A stretch of DNA of 64,000 nucleotides from Chloranthus sessilifolius (lineage: Eukaryota > Streptophyta > Magnoliopsida > Chloranthales > Chloranthaceae), in contig CM037598.1 in assembly GCA_021018995.1 (NCBI GenBank), positions 42,710,685-42,774,684 of the forward strand, read 5' to 3'. The stretch's first letter is position 1, and each line of letters opens with the position of its first letter. Below the pieces are notes generated by a model that was not told the DNA's origin, did not search any database, and saw only the letters and a program-made list of their open reading frames with translations. A program made the position numbers and the translations under genes. Of the stretch, positions 1-10,991 are shown one piece after another.

Positions 1-207
1 GCATGTGGAGGATCAAGAGACTATTGCGGATCTTATCTTGTTGACATGCAAGGACTTGATGTACTACTTGGCATGAATTTCCTATGTGCATATCATGCCA
101 GCGTAGATTGTCTACGGAAAGTAGTCACTTTCCGTCCACCCAGACAGAAATCTTTTCGGTTCATTGGCGAGAAAGGGAAGGTAGCACCGATCATCTCTAT
201 AGTATGA
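1..207 (+). pseudogene. Retropepsin C-terminal part (element A)
   Basis: The translation contains DVLLGMNFL, matching the conserved hydrophobic-GMD/N-x-L strand near the end of Ty3 retropepsins, followed by the linker typical between protease and RT in chromoviruses. The catalytic D-S/T-G lies upstream of the window. An in-frame TGA at 205-207 separates this piece from the RT frame that continues from 217, so the polyprotein is broken here. Its role would be to cleave Gag-Pol. Recognised by homology of the surrounding pol order; the corresponding region of element B (35006-35332) reads the same motif. Confidence 0.75.
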
Positions 208-216
208 GCTGAGCGG

Positions 217-1650
217 ATGATGAAGAATGGATGTGAGGGAAATCTAGCATTCCTGCAAGAGAAAGAGGAAGCAAAGAACGTTATTTCCAATATCCCAATT
301 GCCTATGAGTTTGAGGACATATTTCCTGATGAGTTACCAGGCTTGCCACCAAATCGGGAGGTCAAATTTGCTATTGACTTAGCTCCAGGCACAGAACCAG
401 TTTCCAAAGCTCCATACCGAATGGCCCCAGCTGAACTGAAGGAGTTGAAGGAGCAATTACAAGAACTGCTAGATAAGGGCTTTATAAGGCCAAGTGTGTC
501 CCCTTGGGGAGCACTGCTCTTGTTCGTTAAGAAGAAAGACGGGTCGATAAGACTTTGCATTGACTACCATCAGTTGAACAAGCTCACGATCAAGAACAAA
601 TACCCTTTGCCCAGGATCGACGATCTATTCGACCAATTGCAAGGGGTAAAGTTCTTTACAAAGATTGACTTGAGATCCAGGTATCATCAACTTAAGGTGA
701 AGGTCGAAGATGTGCAGAAGACAGCATTCAGGACTAGATATGAGCATTACGAATTCCTAGTGATGTCTTTTGGCTTGACGAATGCACCAGCCTCGTTTAT
801 GGACCTCATGAATCGGGTCTTTAAACAACACCTTGATACATGCGTAGTGGTGTTTGTGGATAATATTCTTATTTATTCAAAGACCAGAGAAGAACACGAA
901 CATCATTTGTGCATTGTCTTACAGACCCTCCGTGAACACCAGTTGTATGCCAAACTCAGGAAATGTGAATTCTGGCTAGAACAAGTGAGTTTTCTTGGTC
1001 ACGTAGTATCACAAGCAGGCGTGACTATTGATCCGGCAAAGATTGAGGCAGTGTTAGATTGGGAACAACCCAAGACCATGATGGAGATTCGTAGTTTCCT
1101 CAGTCTAGCTGGATATTACTGTCGCTTTGTGGAAGGTTTCTCCAAGATTTCAGGACCACTCACCCGACTTACAAGGAAGAACACAAAATTTGAGTGGGCC
1201 AAGGAATGTGAAGAGAGCTTCCAAGAACTTAAGAAACGGCTTACCTCCGGCCCAGTGTTGGCTATTCCATTAGGCAATGGGGGATTTACTGTTTATAGTG
1301 ATGCGTCATATGGTGGTTTGGGCTGTGTACTCAATCAAAGTTGTAAGGTCATAGCCTATGGGTCAAGATAGTTGAAAGAGCATGAGAAGAACTACCCGGC
1401 GCACGATCTAGAGTTAGCCGCAGTGATATTTGTGCTTAAAATTTGGAGGCATTACCTATATGGTGAGACCTTTGAGATCTTCACGGACCACAAAAGCCTC
1501 AAGTATTTGTTTACGCAGAAAGAATTGAATATGAGGCAACGGCGGTGGATTGAGTTTCTCAAGGACTACGACTGCACTATACAATATCACCCAGGTAAAG
1601 CTAACGTCGTCGCTGACGCGTTGAGTAGGAAGAATACAGCTCAGTTGTAG
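217..1650 (+). pseudogene. Reverse transcriptase and RNase H (element A)
   Basis: Copies genomic RNA into DNA and removes the RNA strand. RT motifs are seen in order: [13 protein letters not shown] (about 410-450), [15 protein letters not shown] (about 525-565), [14 protein letters not shown] (about 600-640), FFTKIDL and [12 protein letters not shown] (about 765-805). The catalytic box, usually F/YVDD, reads FVDN near 855, so the second catalytic aspartate is lost. RNase H begins near 1290 ([14 protein letters not shown]) and continues past an in-frame TAG at 1369-1371 ([40 protein letters not shown]). The frame ends at TAG 1648-1650. With the mutated active site and the stop this copy cannot make an active enzyme. 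Confidence 0.95.
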
Positions 1651-1659
1651 TCTCATTGC

Positions 1660-3026
1660 GAGACTTCGACGATGGAAATTATTGGAAGACATTTCGTTGT
1701 ATGATAAGAACATTGAAGTCAAGGATACTAGGGTACTGTTGGCAAATCTCACGATCAGACCAACTATTTTTTATCACATTTATGAACTCCAGATGAAAGA
1801 CCCAGAGCTGGTGAGGATACATCAAAAGGTGACTACAGATGAAAGGGGGGATTTTTCAGTCAAAGAAGATGGATCATTACTATTCCGTGGTCGCTTATGC
1901 ATACCTATGGATGCCGAGCTAAGGTAGACCATATTGGACAAAGCTCATAAGTCCAAGTATGCCATTCATCAGGGCGGTACTAAGATGTACCAGGATTTTG
2001 CGAAAGTGTTATTAGTGGAGAGGATTGAAGAAAGACGTCATGGAATATGTGTCAAAGTGTCTGGTGTGTCAACAAGTAAAGGTGGATCATTGACACCCAG
2101 CAGGTCTATTACAACCTCTACCAATACCAGAGTGGAAGTGGGAGTCCATTTCTATGGACTTCATTGTGGGATTACCAAGGACAATGAGACGCCACAATGC
2201 AATATGGGTGGTAGTGGATCGATTGACGAAGTCGGCTCACTTTCTACCCTACAATACGACATACACTTCAAGCAAGTTGGCAGAGTTATATATGAAAGAA
2301 ATTGTGAGACTCCGCGGTATTCCTACAAGCATTGTGTCCGATCGTGATCCACTGTACACATCAGTATTCTGGCAAAGATTCCAAAAAGGTATGGGTACAA
2401 GATTGGACTTTAGTTTCACATTTCATCCACAGACCGATGGTCAGACAGAGAGAGTCAATCAGATTATTGAAGATATGTTGTGAGCATGCATGATTGATTT
2501 TCAAGGATCATGGGATCAGCACCTTCCGATGATAGAATTTGCATATAACAATAGCTTTCAGCAAAGCATTGGGATGGCTCCATATGAGGCATTATATGGA
2601 CGGAGATGCAGGTCGCTGATCAATTCGGTGGAAATGGGCGACAGAATTGTGTTGGGACTGGAAGTCATCAAGAAAAATGCTAAGACCATCCGTATTATAC
2701 GAGAAAGAATCAGCACGGCGCAGAGTCGCCAGAAGAGCTATGCAGATATTAAGCACTCAAGCATGGACTTTCAAGTGGGAGGAGATCACGTGTTTGTAAA
2801 GATATCCCCAATGAAGGGTGTGATGCACTTTGGAAAGTGTGGAAAGTTGAGTCCTCGCTTTATTGGACCATTCGAGGTATTGGGGAGAGTGGGTGAAGTT
2901 GCATATAGGGTCGCATTACCCCTGCAACTTGATAGAGTGCACGACGTATTTCACGTTTCAATGTTGCGGAAATATGTGCGAGACCCAACTCATATCCTTG
3001 ATGCACCACCTGTGAAAGTTTATTAG
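1660..3026 (+). pseudogene. Integrase (element A)
   Basis: Inserts the cDNA into the host genome. The N-terminal zinc-binding region begins near 1934 (AHKSKYAIHQGGTKMYQDF) but a frameshift near 2000 garbles the second half of the H-H-C-C finger. The catalytic core is clear from 2154: MDFIVGLPRTM carries the first [16 protein letters not shown] the second, and DGQTERVNQIIEDML the E. A TGA at 2481-2483 interrupts the frame, which resumes in register (DFQGSWDQHLPMIEFAYNNS, YEALYGRRCRS). The C-terminal part (KLSPRFIGPFEVLGRVGEVA, FHVSMLRKYV) matches the GPF/Y module. Further stops lie at 1925-1927 and 3024-3026. Confidence 0.93.
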
Positions 3027-3203
3027 GATCTGGCGGTCATTGAAGAACCAGTGCAAATTTTAGATCGAACTGAGCAAGTGTTGCGCACAAAACGGATTCC
3101 TTTGGTGTTAGTCCAATGGAAAAATTTCTCTAGAGAGGAAGCAACGTGGGAACGCAAAGCCTAGATTCGCGCCCAACATCCTTCATTGTTTGAAGAATCA
3201 TGA
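3027..3203 (+). pseudogene. Chromodomain at the integrase C-terminus (element A)
   Basis: Reading on from the TAG at 3024-3026, the same frame gives DLAVIEEPVQILDR, then LRTKRIPLVLVQWKN, then EEATWERKA, and a stop at 3201-3203. This is the three-strand plus helix pattern of plant chromovirus chromodomains, which bind modified histone tails and direct integration into heterochromatin (family knowledge). A further in-frame TAG lies near 3162. The domain explains the assignment of A as a chromovirus and is matched in element B at 32065-32229. Confidence 0.88.
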
Positions 3204-3349
3204 GAAAGAGAAAATTTTATAATGGTCCTTTGTGATCAAATTATATATACATACTTTGAATGATCAATGACAAGGATGAATTGAATGTTAAAGCATGAGA
3301 ACGATAAAGAAAATTCAAAAATACAAAAAAATTATGTTGTTCTGCTGAT

Positions 3350-3766
3350 TTGATCGATCGAAGTTTATTTTTGTTCGATCGAATACGATTTCGATTGATC
3401 GAGGTGTAAATCGACCGATCAAAATCACCTTGGCAGAAAGTCATTTTCCCTGTATTTTAAAAGTTTATTGAATTCGTTCGATCGAATTTACTTTCGATCG
3501 ATCGAATTTATTTTCGATCGGACGAAAGAAATTTTGTTCGACCAGAAAATTTTGTAGGCTTGACAAGCTCGATCGATCGAAAAATATTTGTTCGATCGAA
3601 TTTGAACATATCGATCGATCGAATTAAAACTCGTTCGATCGAAATGAGAGGCCCCTTTTTCCTAATGCTACTCTCGACCGATCGAAATGAGTTTTGATCG
3701 ATCGAAATCAAAGTGAATTCTTTATAAGTCGGATTTCGACCGATCGAAATGAATTCGATCGATCGA
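3350..3766. repeat. Palindrome array A1 (TCGA-N4-TCGA), upstream of extra ORF
   Basis: At least 15 copies of a 12-bp palindrome TCGATCGATCGA, its variant TCGACCGATCGA or the 10-bp form TTCGATCGAA. Examples start at 3350, 3374, 3391, 3411, 3477, 3494, 3514, 3537, 3569, 3591, 3611, 3634, 3674, 3694, 3736 and 3755. Within clusters, neighbouring centres are 18-23 bp apart, about two DNA helical turns. The flanks between sites are not conserved. The array lies between the chromodomain and the extra ORF. The same palindrome fills part of this element's LTR (6284-6689). Confidence 0.93.
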
Positions 3767-3774
3767 ATTTTGCA

Positions 3775-3786
3775 TATATATATAAA
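3775..3786 (+). promoter_or_regulatory. TATA-box candidate for the extra ORF of element A
   Basis: TATATATATAAA sits directly after palindrome array A1 and about 220 bp before the ATG at 4006. No other strong TATA is seen between pol and that ATG. If used, the extra ORF would have its own transcript with the array just upstream. Position and sequence only; no transcript evidence. Confidence 0.4.
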
Positions 3787-4005
3787 CCGCATTTTAAAGT
3801 TCATTTTTTTTTCAAAATTTTGGGGTTTTCGTTCGGGTTTTTGCATTGGAGCATCATACGAACAATCAATTGCGCTAGATCCTTTGAGGAATCGAATCCA
3901 AATCGCCTCAAAGTGGTAAACCTTTAAATTTCGATTCTTAATTTCTTGCCTTTGGTTGAAAATTTTCTTCTTTGATTAAAACCCTCATTTTGCTTTTCTT
4001 AGACC

Positions 4006-5428
4006 ATGGCACCTAAGAAGAAGGCTACCACTTCTAAAACCCCTACATCGAAGCGACCCAAGATCACACTGGGTCCTTCGCAACCACCAAAACCTCCACC
4101 ACCCCAACCACCTGCCGAGCAACCGGTTGCTCCGCAAACTCCCCAGCATGACCAACCAAGCGAATGGTGGGCCGACAAGGGTTTTGCCCATGTGTACACC
4201 ATCGATCCAGCCTTATTCGAGACACCCAATGTGCCCGGCATTGACGCTTAGGCACTTGAATTTAGGCAAGGCGGGATTGGATAATCTTCTCAAACCCCTT
4301 CATCAGTACTATTACCCGTGCCTCGTGCACTTGTTTTACCAAAAGATGTTTGATGGCCCTGACCCTAATACCGTTTGCACCAAAGTCAATGGGAAGACAT
4401 ATGTTTTTACCCACGGATTGGCTTGCCGAGCGTTGGAATGTTTTGACGGGTATGGCGAGGGGATTGACTTGTTACCCCCAAATCCCCCAAATTTGACCCA
4501 TACTTTTGTCACCGAGTGGATGACTGGGGGACTAGTTGCACCGGGTCGAGCCATTAGGCAAGCCCATTTGCAGAGCTATATGTGGATGCTTGACACAATC
4601 TTCAAGTGCAATCTCTACCCGATCCGCCATAAGATTGAGAGACTAGCGGTGTTGATGGAAGCCCTATTCGCGGCTTTTCAAGGTAAATGGTTTGATGCCG
4701 CCGCTATGATTTTTGAGGGAATCAAGCATGGGAGGAAGAAGCTATTGGCAGGGGCAGAAAAGCTCGAGGAGTATACACCGTATGCCAGTTTGGTCTCGGC
4801 TATGTTTGATGAGTACACTGTGACCTCCGTCCACAAGATCTCCTCCTGGGAGCCTAAGTCCTGTGACAATGTGGTGTTCTACACCTTTAAGCATTGGAGG
4901 AAGACCTATAACCAGCTGAAACCACATCTACAGCCAGCCCCTCAACCGCCTCCTGTCCCTCCTCAACCACATGATGCACCTGCTCAGGACGCACCACTAC
5001 CTGACCAACCTGCTCCTGAGGCTCTTGTCCCCGATCCGCCTGAGGTTATCCCTCCAGTTCACCAACCTTCCGACATACCGATGCCGCCAGTCCATCAAGC
5101 AGCCCCGATAAGCAATGAGATGTTGGCTGCTCTCATCCAAGAGAGCAAACGCTAGCTCAATCAACGCCTGGACTACTACGAGCTGCTCGTGGAGGATGTG
5201 TTGCATGCCATGTACCCTACTGAATATGCCCAGAGGATGGCGGCCATGATTGCGTGGGTATTCGGTGCTTCTACGGTAGACACTGCTGCTGAGGATCCAT
5301 GGCCTGATGAGATGACCAGTGGGGATCACACCGACGAGGAGCCGGAGGATGTAGTGGATCCTACTAGTCCGACGAATCCTGCTAGAGTGGCTGGAGCGTC
5401 TGGAGGAGCTGCTATTGGGGGATCATGA
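4006..5428 (+). pseudogene. Extra ORF downstream of pol, plant-transposon-protein-like (element A)
   Basis: Starts at ATG 4006 in good context (ACCATGG). It has a basic, Pro-rich N-terminus (MAPKKKATTSKTPTSKRPK, nuclear-localisation-like), then a globular core (LDNLLKPLHQYYYPCLVHLF, SYMWMLDTIFKCN, EALFAAFQGKWFDAAAMIF), a Pro-rich linker near 4930-5110, and an acidic tail. A frameshift near 4245 and an in-frame TAG at 5153-5155 break it. The core resembles the domain labelled 'putative plant transposon protein' in plant databases (from memory, moderate confidence); its biochemical role is unknown. A homologue lies at the same place in element B (30026-31463), sharing the WMLD-x(3)-KC-x-L-x-P and PYA-x-LV motifs. 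No transmembrane or signal sequence is seen, so it is not env-like. Confidence 0.75.
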
Positions 5429-5732
5429 GCTTGAGAGTGTTTCTTTTTAAAAATTTCAATTTTTGGGCAATGTGTATAAATTTTTTTAACTATTATGGCA
5501 TGGCTGCCCCGATGTTTTTTTTTCATAATCATGCTAACCTTTCTTTGATGATGCGCCTGAATTTAATCTACTAGCATGTATTGTGTGGAGACTGTGCGTC
5601 TGTGTGTGTGATGCGATCTTATAGCGACATGGACTGTTTAGCCATGTATGGTACCTTACGAGGTAACCCTTCATGTGTCATGCCGCACACTAGGACAATT
5701 TTTGAGGACAAAAATTCCTAAGGTGGGGAGGA
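5429..5732 (+). other. 3' untranslated region and polypurine tract of element A
   Basis: Noncoding, ending in the purine-rich AAGGTGGGGAGGA just before the LTR start TGTAATGTCCC. The preceding GAGGACAAAAATTCCTAAGG matches the 3' end of element B (on its minus strand). This is where plus-strand DNA synthesis would be primed. Otherwise nothing recognised. Confidence 0.8.
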
Positions 5733-5908
5733 TGTAATGTCCCAAACATTTTAAAACCTTGATCTGCAGGCGTGATGCGTGCTGGACGGTTCGCACGTCC
5801 AGAATCCAATGGATGGGATTTGACATATGTAAGCTAGGTTGTGGGTTAGTGCACTCTCGTACACCCAACATTGGTGCAGCTGTTTTATGCCTAAGCCTAG
5901 GACTCAAG

Positions 5909-5914
5909 TATAAG
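5909..5914 (+). promoter_or_regulatory. TATA-box candidate in LTR A
   Basis: AGTATAAGAGAGGAATT, about 175 bp into the LTR. A second candidate, ACATATATAAGCAGG at 6430-6444, lies inside the palindrome array. The first has the more usual position for a promoter at this LTR type and matches the spacing seen in B, S and D (array 350-490 bp downstream of a TATA-like site). Confidence 0.4.
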
Positions 5915-6283
5915 AGAGGAATTAAATGCCTCATTTAGGTATTGCATTCAACACCTCAGTTATTGCTGATCATAGGGAGTTAAGAGAAAAGAGGGACAGA
6001 TTCGAGATTTAAATGTTGATTGCATACGAGAACAATCCGTTCTCGAAGCTTGTAGTGATCTAATTAGAGCGACGAACGAGCTGTTGTTCTTTTGGTAAAT
6101 CCAAGTCAGATCTAGAGGCTAGGATTAGAGATTTAGAGGAAATCAAGGGATGAAAATTTGATCGAGATCTTGAAATTATGTCGTTAACTGTTTCTACATA
6201 AATTTAGATCACGGGAGCTTAAGAAATCGAGTGTAACTTGATGTAGAGGGGGAAAACCCTTAAACGGGTGATTTCTGTTCATT

Positions 6284-6689
6284 TCAACCGATCGAAATTG
6301 AGTTCGATCGATCGAAATGGACTTAAAATGTGACAACTTCGAAGTATGAGGAAATTCATTGGATCAAAGTCAAATTTGATCGAATGAAATGGGTTCGATC
6401 GATCGAATCTCACACTCGATCGATCAAAACATATATAAGCAGGAACGTGGAAAAACCCTCTGTGAGAACTCGATCAATCAAAATACATTCGATCGATCAA
6501 ATTATGAATTTTTGACCGATCAAAGTAAGATTCGTTCGATCGAAATGTGTGATAGCTAAATTGCTTTTGGAAGATTCGACCGATCGACCGAAAGGGGATT
6601 CATTCGATCGAAGTAGGTTTGATTTTTTGGCTTCCAGGAGAGCTCGACCGATCGAATTTAGCTCTCGAAATTGGGATTCGATCGATCGA
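6284..6689. repeat. Palindrome array A2 in LTR A
   Basis: Same TCGA-N4-TCGA family as array A1. Sites start at 6284, 6304, 6376, 6395, 6416, 6470, 6489, 6512, 6534, 6576, 6603, 6644 and 6678. Paired sites are spaced 19-23 bp. N4 is TCGA or CCGA, as in A1, while the other elements use other N4 words. Between sites the sequence is unrelated. Confidence 0.93.
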
Positions 6690-8057
6690 AATTCCTAGAT
6701 TCAGAATTTTGGTAAGTTTTGACAGCGAGATTTTGAAGGGAGTTATCCTAACATGTTTTGCACTATTCTAATGAGTGAACATTGGATCTTATATTTTAGG
6801 TGACTTGGTATGGTATGATGAGAGGGCTAACCCAAACGGCGGTTTGAGCTAGTGCAGGTTAAGATCTTGAGGTAAGGAACACTTGATACCATGTGCATTG
6901 TTACGTTAACATCTGTGTGTTATGAGGTGATTGTTTCTTTGAATGGATTATACGTGTGGTTACGAATAGAATTTGGAAGGACATGGACATCCATACGTTC
7001 TCGATTCATGCATGAGTTGCGTAATCTTTCGAGATTCAATCTATTGTGTTGTGAAAATATCTTCACACTTCTTTCCGAGCTTTGATCTAAATTATAATTA
7101 TCACTTTACACGGCTATGAGCTATATGTACGCACTTCGATTTAAGGTTTTATGTGAATACCCAACCGGTACCGCGGCTAATCCGTACACCTTTATGCAAT
7201 GTGTTTTGTGACTCCTACCGCATGACTGTAAATATGTTCGGCCAAGTGTCCAACTTTATGGGACCTTGGATATATGTGAAAATGGTTCATATGAGCGACG
7301 ATGGTGGGTATTCCATCGGGGCCTTGAGGCTATAGCTCCTCATTCTATTACTTTAAGCATACCACTTTAAAATTTTCTTTTCTTGTATTGGAAGAAGATG
7401 TGGACCTATCTCTTTTGAAATTTTGAATAAGCTTTGTACCTATGTTTCATGCCATGATCATACACTGTGCATACGTCCCGATTATTCTGTTTCATTATGC
7501 CATACGATTTATGTTGCCGTTACAATATGCATGCTATGAGTTTTTCCTTACTGAGCTTTGATGAAGCTCGTTCTTCAACTATATGTCACAGGTTTAGGTG
7601 AAGGCGTTGACACCAGGATTTTCGAGAGGGAAGTTTCTGAGCTTGCTTCGGGGGAGGACTTGGAGGAGATTCACCCTGAGAGCTGCTTTCTTCGTACTAG
7701 GCCAGAGTAGGTTCGGCCCTAGGATTCAGGATGTGTGGTTTAACGTTGGTTATAAAGGATGTAAATTTTTTAGATGATTGTACTTCTTTTGGTGAACCAT
7801 GTTTCGGTAAGGTACGGTCCTTACCGGGGGTTCTTGTTGGTTCTTTTTCCATAAGGAATCATATGGAACTAGAACCGTCATTTTGAGATTTGATGAATAG
7901 TACTAGTTCTTTTTTTTACTTTGATGATTCATTGGATATGATTATGCTTTGTTTTTCGTTGCGCAACTGTACGTTAAGTGCTTCGTTCGGGGGCTCGGCC
8001 TTAGTGCCAACCCACTGACGGCACGAGCTTCGGGGTGTCGAAACTCGGGTTGTCACA

Positions 8058-10991
8058 TATTTTTTGCCTTCTAGCTATTTGAATAAATGTTGTTGTAGTA
8101 TTTTGCATTTTTGCATAAATGAGGCAGTAGCTTGCATTTTTCTTTTTAAATTTGCATATTCCATTCACTTTGCTTGAATAATGTACTGTTGCAGTTTTTG
8201 AATTTTTGTAGATTTAGAGCAGTGGCCACAAGTGGAGCCTATGGATTGCAGCTGGAGCTGATTTGCCTGAGTTTGCATTCCCTTCTCCCTTGTTTGTAGT
8301 GTCAATTTTTCATTCTTTAAAACCAGCAACTCTGTTGTGTTTTCTATTGTTTTTGTTCTTATTTTCTATAGTTTTCAGAATTTAAGGCATGCTGATTTTT
8401 TTTTGTAAAATAACAAACCAAATAAAAAAAAAATTAAAAGAAATTGTAAACACAAATAAAAATTTCAGATTTGTTTTTCCTCATTTGTATTCTTCAGCAA
8501 TAATAAATAAGGTCTACTGTTGATCCCAACTAATCCAAAATAAATAAAAAAATAGAAAATTATAAAAACATAAAAAAAATTTCAGATGGACTATTTTCCT
8601 CTGCTTTCATTCATAAACCCCCATCTAGAACTGTTGAGATCATGTTTTTAAATTTTGAAGATTCATCAAGGTTAATAAATAGTGGATCATATTTTTGCTT
8701 TGTAAATTCAATGGAGCCTCTGATTTTATTTACTTTCAAGTCCTTTCACCATTAATGGGTCTCAGCTGTGTATGAATCCTGCTTTTTACTGTGTGCATTC
8801 ATGCTTTATTACTTTAAAATATTTTCTGATTCGTACACATCATCAACACAAGGCTCAGTTTTATGAATCTTGCTTTTCACTGTGTGTTATTTTTGCTGAT
8901 CATTTTTCAAATTCACATAGAATCATAAGTGATAAACTGGTTCATCCTTTTGGATCACAAATTTCTCTTAGCACAGGTGACTCAGGGTTTTGCCGTAGGA
9001 TTTTCTATTTTAGGATTTTAGTTTAAATTCTGTTCTTAAACTACTGATTTTTCTTTCTTAGATTAATATGTGTCCTAGTTTTACTGATTTTCTGCATTTT
9101 TGTATGATTGTATTAAGTTTCTAACTTTGTTTTCCTATTTTTGTATATGAAATTCTATTTTAGCTGCAATTTTTTTTATATTTGTATATCATTTTTTCCA
9201 TTTTTCTGTTCATATACTCAGTTTTGCACTTTTATTTCCTGCTGCATATAGTTTTTTCTTGCTTATTTTTCTCATTTTTACCCCGCTGCCCCTGGTTACT
9301 CAGTGTGTAAACATTGAGGACAATGTTCATCTTAGGTTTGGGGGTATGGCAGGTGTGCCAATGGAATAAGTTAATGCTAGTGCAGCTATGTTGAATAATT
9401 TTTTGAAATAAAGTGATTTCCAACCTGATTTTTTTGAAAAAGAGGAAATTAAAAACTTTTTAAAACTAATATGTGTTGTAGTTCTAACATTTTTCATGAA
9501 GAAAATGTCAAGAATTTTCAAAAATTGATGCTTAGTGAACTTGAAAAGAGAGAAACTTATAAGAATAACCCCCAGGAATTTGATGGAAGACCATACCTAG
9601 TGAGATTTGGGCCTGAGAACTTTTTCTTTAAGGAGTGTTTTGGCAATTTTTCTGCTCTAAGGATTGATTGAATCTAATCTTGCTCACTAAAAGTTAGACA
9701 AATCCAAACTAAAACAGCTTGACAGCATTTCATGACTTTGAGGGCATGAAGTAAGGCCATCCTTTGGATAGTTTGAGCTTAAAATCCTTACCCTTTGAAC
9801 TGCCCTTGATACACCCCATTCGAGCCTTAAAAATCTAAGTTTTTCTTTGATAAAAACCAGAAAATTTGAACCTAAAACTCAGTGACCTGATGCAGCCTGA
9901 CCCTCACTATGAGATTTCAGAAGGTAAAGGTGAAGGAGTTGAAGAAGGTAGAGCTAGTTTGACATTTGATGGAAGGAGAAGAAAACACATTTGAAGGCAG
10001 TTGTGTATCAGATGTATAGCCGTGACATTCCAGCCCATAAAAAAAAAAAAGAGAAGAAAAATACAAAAGAAAAGCATACAAAAAGAAAAAGAAAAATAGA
10101 AAAGTGAAACAAAAAGAGTGAGAAAGAGAAGTCATTTTATTGAAAGATTGAAAAGAGGATTAGGAATTGATCACTTCAAATCTAAAAATTCACGAAGTAG
10201 ATGAAATTGTGCTGAAATGAAGAAGGTGTGTGTACCACCTCCCTACCTTACTGATTTCTCAATTTTGGATCCCATTCTACACTTTCATTCTTTATAAACC
10301 TCACCCATAAGTCACATTACAACCCAATAAGAAGACCTTACTGATCTGAAATGGATTGAGTTGTCATATCAAGATGAGGATCTGTGTAATCTATGGTGAA
10401 AAGAGTTAGAAAATTTTAAGATATTAGAGTAATGCCTATGCTCATTCTTCAGTCTTATTTGATAGTTGTAACTGCTCTTAAACTATGTGAACTGATGCAC
10501 CCTTCTATTTTTGTTGTGAGTGACAGCCCTGGTAAGACTTGGGTCTGAAATAAAGTTTTTTGGGGGCATTATCAAAATAGAATTCTCAATTTGATGGTAA
10601 ACTCTTTTTTAATTTTCATGCACAATGCCTTGACATGAGCTGGTTGATTGTGAAAGAATTACATTAGAATTTCAATTTTAAACTGTTGATTTTCTGTTGA
10701 GAATCCTCTAAAAATTGAATGAACAAGGTGTGGAATGAATTTTATTTTGGTTAAATTTTATTTTTAACATACTACATTGATATTAATTGAGTCATTGGAG
10801 AAGTTTGTGGGTACCTTCACTAAAAACCCTCAGGAGACCACTCCTCCACTAGGGATCACCTAGGGGTTTAAAAGGCTTGGTGCATGTGCCAAATGCACCC
10901 GTGTTCCCTACGAAAGTGGCATTTAGTTGTGTACGTTAGTTGTTTTAAATTTTACTTTGCTCAAGAATTAGTAAAGGTTAGGTTTGGGGTG
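8058..10991 (+). mobile_element. Element H internal 3' noncoding region (Athila-like)
   Basis: AT-rich, with no coding frame that I can support. A landmark is the 9310-9350 stretch 'acattgaggacaatgtt' followed by AGGTTTGGGGGT, a purine-rich block that I recall from Athila-type Ty3 elements. The region ends in a second purine block (10973-10989) directly before an LTR start at 10992. Poly-A/T and AAAG-rich tracts occur at 8390-8460 and 10040-10130. Lineage assignment is from these landmarks only. Element A is inserted at its left edge. Confidence 0.6.
10973..10989 (+). other. Polypurine tract of element H
   Basis: AAAGGTTAGGTTTGGGG lies immediately before the LTR start TGTTGAG at 10992, as expected for the primer of plus-strand synthesis. 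Confidence 0.65.

Larger units (their letters stand above)
1..8057 (+). mobile_element. Element A: Ty3/gypsy chromovirus, 5' part outside the window
   Basis: Order on the + strand: protease end, RT, RNase H, integrase, chromodomain, palindrome array, extra ORF, polypurine tract, 3' LTR. The chromodomain at the pol end and the similarity of its LTR end to element B (tRNA-iMet-type primer site) place it with Tekay/Del-like chromoviruses; the clade name is an inference. The 5' LTR and gag lie before base 1. Several in-frame stops and frameshifts break pol. It is inserted in the 3' noncoding region of element H. Confidence 0.9.
5733..8057 (+). repeat. 3' LTR of element A (about 2.3 kb)
   Basis: Begins TGTAATGTCCC directly after the polypurine tract and ends ACTCGGGTTGTCACA. 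The reverse complement of its end is closely similar to the starts of the LTRs of B (37043), S (59682) and, more weakly, D (57864), so all are one LTR superfamily. It contains TATA candidates at 5909-5914 and 6432-6439 and palindrome array A2. The right target duplication would be TATTT at 8058-8062; the left copy is outside the window. Confidence 0.9.

Noticed and set aside
4006-5428. Extra ORF as an envelope-like gene
   Set aside because: It has no signal peptide, membrane segment, glycosylation-rich ectodomain or splice signal, and its basic Pro-rich start suggests a nuclear protein.
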